Source: Cephalopachus bancanus (lineage: Eukaryota > Chordata > Mammalia > Primates > Tarsiidae). From it: a DNA stretch of 64,000 nucleotides. The stretch spans positions 806,001-870,000 of the forward strand of contig JAPVLO010000574.1 of NCBI GenBank assembly GCA_027257055.1, read 5' to 3'. Position numbers and translations under genes: made by a program. Below are positions 58,901 through 64,000 of the stretch, one piece after another (the stretch's first letter is position 1; every line of letters starts with the position of its first letter). A model generated the notes under the pieces. The model worked only from the letters and a program-made list of their open reading frames with translations. It was not told the origin of the DNA and ran no database searches.

Positions 58901-61857
58901 TCTGCAGTTGTTAGGTGATGTGTTCTATTTACATCTATTAGGTAAAATTGTAGTTCAAGTTTTCAATTTTGTTGTTGATTTTCAATCTGGTTATTTTATT
59001 CAAAATTGAAAGTAAGAACTGAAGTCTTTAATTATTATTTTAGAACTGTCTATTTTTCACTTTATTCTGTCAATGTTTGCTTGATGTATTTTGGTGCTCA
59101 GATATTTGGTGCATATTGCTTATAATTTTCTATTTTCTTAGTTAATTGACACTTTATCAATACATAGTGTTTTTCTTGTGATTGTTTTGACTTAAATTCT
59201 ATTGTCTAAGTTTAGTCATGCCTTGTTCTCTTTTGGTTAATATTTGAATGATATATATATATATATATTTTTTTTCTATTCTCTCACTTTTATCTGATTT
59301 GCATCTTTGGATCCAATATGAGCCTTTTGTAGACAGCGTATAAAATAAATAAAAGAGAACTTCAGTCAGTTTGCTATTTATTTTCTTTATATCTTCTGGC
59401 TTTTTGTTCCTAATTACTTCCATTTTTGCCTTTTAGTGTTGCATGACTCTTTATAATGAATCTTATTGATACTCTACTAATTTCTTTTTGTGTATAGACT
59501 GTGCATATTTTCTTTGTGATTGCCATGAGAATTTTATATAGCATCCTAACATTATAACTAGCTAGTATGAATTCATACCAATTTAACTTCAATTTCATAA
59601 AAAACTCTAATCCCATAAAACTCTACTCTCCCTTATGTTGTTGATATGACAAATTACATTTTTATACATTGTATGTCCAATAGCATAGATTTATAATCAT
59701 TTTTGTGTATTTTATTTTTCATCTTGTAGAACTGTATTATATAAAAAATTATGTTACAAACCAATATTGCTAAACTATTTGTTTTTATATTTGGCTGTTC
59801 ATTTGCCTTTACTGGAGATCTATGTAGCATTACATGGCTTCAAATTACTGTTTAATGTCTTTTTATTTCAACCTGAAGGACCCATAATATGTTTGCAGGG
59901 CAGGTTTAGTGGAAAAAATATTCTTGCCCTTTGTTTTTGCTGGGAATGTCTTAATTTATCCTTCATTTCTGAAGTAGAATTTTGCCAGACAAGCAATTCT
60001 TATTTGATAGTCTTTTTTTTTTTTCCTTCCAGGATTTTAAATATATCTTTCAACTGACTTCTGTCCTACAAGGTTTCTGATAAGAGATATATTTATTATT
60101 CTACTGAGATTTCTGGTATGTGACAAGTCACTTTTCTCTTGCTGTTTTTAAAGACATCTTTGTCTTTTAGCTGTTTGTTTATATCGTATCTTGGTGTGAG
60201 CCTTCTTGTGTTTATCTTACTTGGAGTTTCTTGAAGTGTGGGCATTTGTAGATCTAGTCCTTCAAAAATAATGGAACATTTTAGGTTGTTATTTATTCAA
60301 TTTTTTTTATCTCTTATCATTCTGGAATTTACATAATACTTACATTGATCTGCTTCATGGTGTCCTACAAGTCCCTAAACTCTGTTGGCTTTTCTTCATT
60401 TTTTTTCCTTTTCACTCTACAGATATAATAATTTCAATTTTACTGTTATCAAGTTCATTGATTTTGTTTTCTCTGATCACATATGTTCTTGAACTTTCTC
60501 TTTTAGTAAAGTTTTCATTTCAGTTATTGAACTTTTGAGTCCCAGAATTTCTGGTTCTTTCATTTCATGATTTCCATCTCTTTCTTGATATTCTCATTGC
60601 ATTCATATATTGCTTTTCTGATTTTAGTTGTTCATATTTTTATTTAGCTTTTTGAGTATATTAGAACAGTTGTTTTAAATTCTTATTTAGAAAAATGTTA
60701 TCTGAGCTTCTTCATGGGCAGCTTCTATCAATTTATTTTGTTCCTTTGAATAAAATCGTGTTTCCTATTTTTTTTTTTTTTACATCTTGAGATTTCTTGT
60801 TGAAATTAAGTATTTGATTATTACTATGGTACCCATAGAAATCAGATTCTCTTTCTTTTCCAGGGTTTGCTATGTTTTACATTCTTGTTTTGTTGATGAC
60901 TGCAGTAGTATATTTATTTAAGGCTTTTTCAAAACTATTTTTGTAAAGACTATTTTTATCATGTGTATTGACTGAAGTCTCTGTAGCTCACATTCAACTA
61001 ATGATTTGACAAATTTTTTAAATACCAGGAGGTAAAACAGACAAGTAAACAATGAGAATGAGAATGAGAAAAAGGGAGAGAAAAAAGAGAGTGAGAGAGA
61101 GAGAAAGAGAAAGAGGGAGTGATCTTATTTTCTCAGTCTTGCAGATTGTGTCTGTGCTGGGACAGCCCTTCATCAATTAGTGAGGATTTTCCTGATCCTA
61201 GGAATTAGCCTGAAGTAAAATCTTAAGGTATTTTCAAGACTTTTTTGAGTATGTGTCTTGTCTGTGCATGCATGTGGTTTTCTAAATTCCACCATTTGCA
61301 TGGCTGCTTTTTAATATTCTAATTTATCGAAAAGTCTCATTCCTACTTTTCATCTGTTCCTTAAATTTTTTTTTTTTTTGGTACGTCTCCACAGAGAACA
61401 TCTTGCCCCAATCATCTCTCTGTATGTGTAATCTTCTTGTAGTTTTATGAGCAGTGCCTGCCACTTTTCTAGCCGGTATTCCAAATTAAGCAAGACTGAG
61501 ACAAGTGAGTCAGGTCTTCAGGTATCCCCAACCAGGTTAGAACAAAATAATTTGAAAATAAAACGTTCTCTTCTCCTGCCAGTTATAGAAGTGGTACTGG
61601 GAGCTGTCTCACTGCTTCTCAAGACCAAAACAGTTTTAGCCACATCACGGAGGGAGTGGGTCAAGGGTGAGTAAAAGTGCTACAAGTCTTTTCTACCATT
61701 TTGAAGGTGATTTTTATTTGATCAGAAATTTGCTTGGTTGCTATAAACCTTTGTTTTCCCAGAGTGCCTGTAAAGTTTGTTCAAACAGATTTTTAAATAA
61801 TATTTATGTGGATTAACAACAGCTTGGAACTCCCAATTCTGCCATTTTGATAACCTG
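55926..61857 (-). mobile_element. Near full-length antisense old L1
   Basis: Starts in the 3'UTR ('atggattgcattgtatagtg' near 55977), continues through ORF2 C-terminus (56420-56990), RT and endonuclease regions (57000-59350), ORF1-like text (about 60000-60700: 'tttcaactgacttctgtcctacaagg') and ends near 'caattctgccattttgataac' (61835-61855), the reversed L1 5' end. Length about 5.9 kb. All frames are broken. Confidence 0.65.
61050..61122 (+). repeat. GA-rich low-complexity tract
   Basis: Purine-only runs of GAGAAT, GAGA and AAAGAG units inside the L1 5'UTR part. Confidence 0.85.
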
Positions 61858-62125
61858 TACTTCTCTATTAGATTTTAGTAAGTGCTAATACCCAGTATTG
61901 GCTAAGATTTAGTGACAGTCAGACATTCTGATAAACTGTTGTTAGAAATGCAAATTTACATAAACTTTCTGAAAGGAAAGTTGAAAATATATTAATGATT
62001 TTAAATGGTAATACTCCTTGACTTAGTAAATGTGATTCTAGGAAATTTGAAGATATTTGAGATATAATGTCAAATGAAAGTATGCATATATAAAACTGTA
62101 CTATAGTATACAGTGTGCATGTGTG

Positions 62126-62176
<51 letters not shown>

Positions 62177-63661
62177 CCAAAAAACAAAAAACAAAAAAAC
62201 ACAGATTTTCTCTATTTGTAGGACCAGGCAAAAGAGATCTGGAGGCTGCTTCAGGTTTAAAAACTGGAAAGACTGATGACTCAGATTTAACTTAAGTAAA
62301 TTTCCATTTAATTTTACTGCTGATACTGTTCACAATCTGTGCAAAAGATACAATAATTAAAAGATGTCAATGAGCAAGTGTATGTAGATGCCTGGTGCCT
62401 GCCTAACTACTCATGGAATCATGTATAAAAGTCTGAGGGGAAATAAAGGAAATGCAGAGCCTCACTATCTTTCATAACAATAAACAGAAAGGATATATCT
62501 AAACATTAATGCTTTAACTATTTCCAAATAAGGTAAATCACTGCTAAATCCACATCCTCATGTGTATTGCAGACCTGGTCATTAACTACCTTAATTAATT
62601 AATATTTAGAAAAAAGTGCAATTAGAAAAATGTTTTTCAATGTCAAGTAAAGTTATCTCACATTAAAGTAAGATGCATGTCTCTGTAATATATTTTAACC
62701 CAGGGGAATGGATAGCTGTCTCACTCAGTATTCTACCTAACTATAGAAAATATATTGATATTCTAACATGTTTAATATTGAAACCTCAAGATACTGAAAG
62801 AAACAGGAGTCTCTTTGAGGGACATCTTTTTTTTTTCATCCCCCAAAACCTCAACATGTTGGTACTTTATTTGCTTTATTTTTTCCCTTAGAATCATTGA
62901 TGACTTTTATCATCTAATAAGAATATTCACCAGAAGCATTGTGAATAATGAATCTTGCAATATAATCATTGTATTTTGTTAAGTCTCATGAATGAAAAAA
63001 ATATAAAATACAATGTCTGGAGTATTTTCTTGTTTACTTTGCTAAGAATTCTTTTTAACTCATCGAAAGAAGGACCAGATTTTTTAAAGTCTGTCAGTTT
63101 TCTTTGTTTTTTCAGTAATAGAAAGAGGTTAAGATGGTTTGTGGATGATTATTTTTTTTCTTTGAGATGGATCCAAATAAACAATTATAAAGCCTAGTAG
63201 AATTCTAGTAAATTCTGGTATTTTAAATATTTTCTACCAGTTTTTGATAATTTGAGTATAAAAATAAGAAAATTTTGGTTTTATGAGCATGCCTCAATAT
63301 ACTAAATTTTCATATTTTCTTAAATATAAGTTGAAGAGTAAAATTATATGTGAGGGTGAAGATTAAAGAGTAAAATCATTTTCTTAAATTTAACTCCTTT
63401 TAAAATCCCACTAAGAATATACAAAATAGCAAAAAATAAAGAAGAAAACTAATTCTTCAATGGAAAACACATCAATAAACCCCAAATTCCCTAAACCACG
63501 AATTTAAAAGAGAAAATACAAAATACTATAAGACTTAGATTGAAAGACAGATGGTCACTGAATTATTTAAAAGAGCTCAAGAAAGAAAAGGAAAAAGAAA
63601 CTAAAATGTGCTCCATCAGAACATAGTAGTAAACATATTTCTCTAAAAGTAAATATCAATT
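61858..63661. other. No gene recognised; contains a CA microsatellite
   Basis: AT-rich. (CA)n lies at 62129-62173 and is followed by CAAAA units to about 62202. Frames are under 85 codons and lack domains. Confidence 0.5.
62129..62173. repeat. (CA)n microsatellite
   Basis: About 22 CA units, preceded by a short TG/TA run. Confidence 0.98.
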
Positions 63662-64000
63662 TTTAAAAAAATTATTTATTTATTTATTTATTATAGAGTT
63701 GCGGGGTACACATGAGGATTTACTCCTTAAGTAGGCTTCATGCAGGTGAAGTTTAGGCTTCTGGGTGGCCCTTACTCCCCCTGGTAGAGGACCAGATATA
63801 CTTTGTGTTGTCATGCCCCCCCCATTCTCCTCCCTCCCTCCCTCCCTCCCCTAGCAGTGCCCAGTAACTGCTGATCCCACCCTTGTGCTAATGTGACAAG
63901 TGATCAGGGGCTGCCTATGAGTAAGAACATGCAATATTCAGTTCTTTGTTTCTGTGATAGTTCACTTAGTATGATGGTCTCCATCTGCATCCAAGTTGCT
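63662..64000 (-). mobile_element. Antisense L1 3' end, cut by the window edge
   Basis: Begins with a TTTA-repeat tail (about 63665-63694, the reversed A-rich tail) and continues into reversed 3'UTR ('gttcacttagtatgatggtctcc' near 63960). A CCTC run is at 63828-63851, the reverse of the G-rich block in the 3'UTR. Confidence 0.85.

Noticed and set aside
61919..62194. Frame rich in Cys-Val on the minus strand
   Set aside because: Product of reading the CA microsatellite; the same applies to 45108-45374.

Overview
The window is primate nuclear DNA made almost entirely of nested retrotransposons. I found no convincing host protein-coding exon, tRNA or rRNA gene. The primate call rests on about ten dimeric 7SL-derived Alu elements together with many L1 fragments. 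Nine or more of the Alus share an unusual left-arm sequence that does not match the anthropoid AluJ/S/Y or lemur/galago types as I remember them. A tarsier is my best guess, but that is inference. One older copy (17212-17507) looks like ordinary AluJ.

Layout. 1-12690: an old plus-strand L1 is split by a complete but inactivated class I endogenous retrovirus (1911-11459). The retrovirus has two 422-bp LTRs, a 5-bp target duplication, a His-type primer-binding site, gag with PPPY and two zinc knuckles, an in-frame UGA before pro, RT/RNase H/integrase, and env. Its env TM region is itself split by an Alu. 12691-18760: antisense L1 pieces broken by four Alus and an older repeat. 19475-20919: an L1 with a 5' inversion and what looks like a 3' transduction, all between one 15-bp duplication. 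20935-25329: an antisense ERV-L-like internal region with a readable RT motif. 25330-28400: a mariner-like remnant, L1 and an old repeat with a CA tract. 28520-31089: LTR-like sequence and a collapsed class I ERV. 31382-31475: a near-perfect hairpin. 31528-32796: an Alu and an L1 sharing three copies of one target site. 33121-36255: a second, inverted mariner-like copy, an LTR-like segment, an old repeat and an Alu. 36790-37890: an L1 5'UTR. 40500-42780: a decayed ERV with a 3' LTR. 42786-43880: a diverged tandem array of about 434-bp units. 44648-47110: a plus L1 with clear target duplications. 51618-52787: a solo class II-type LTR with 6-bp duplications, inside an older repeat. 53610-61857 and 63662-64000: antisense L1, one copy close to full length.

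Nothing here looks able to encode a working protein. All retroviral and L1 reading frames are broken by stops, frameshifts or insertions. The most informative items are the Alu lineage with tRNA-like A and B boxes, the UGA gag-pro junction and the hydrophobic open frame overlapping the env start in the provirus, the L1 with inversion plus transduction, the triple target-site copy, and the hairpin at 31.4 kb.
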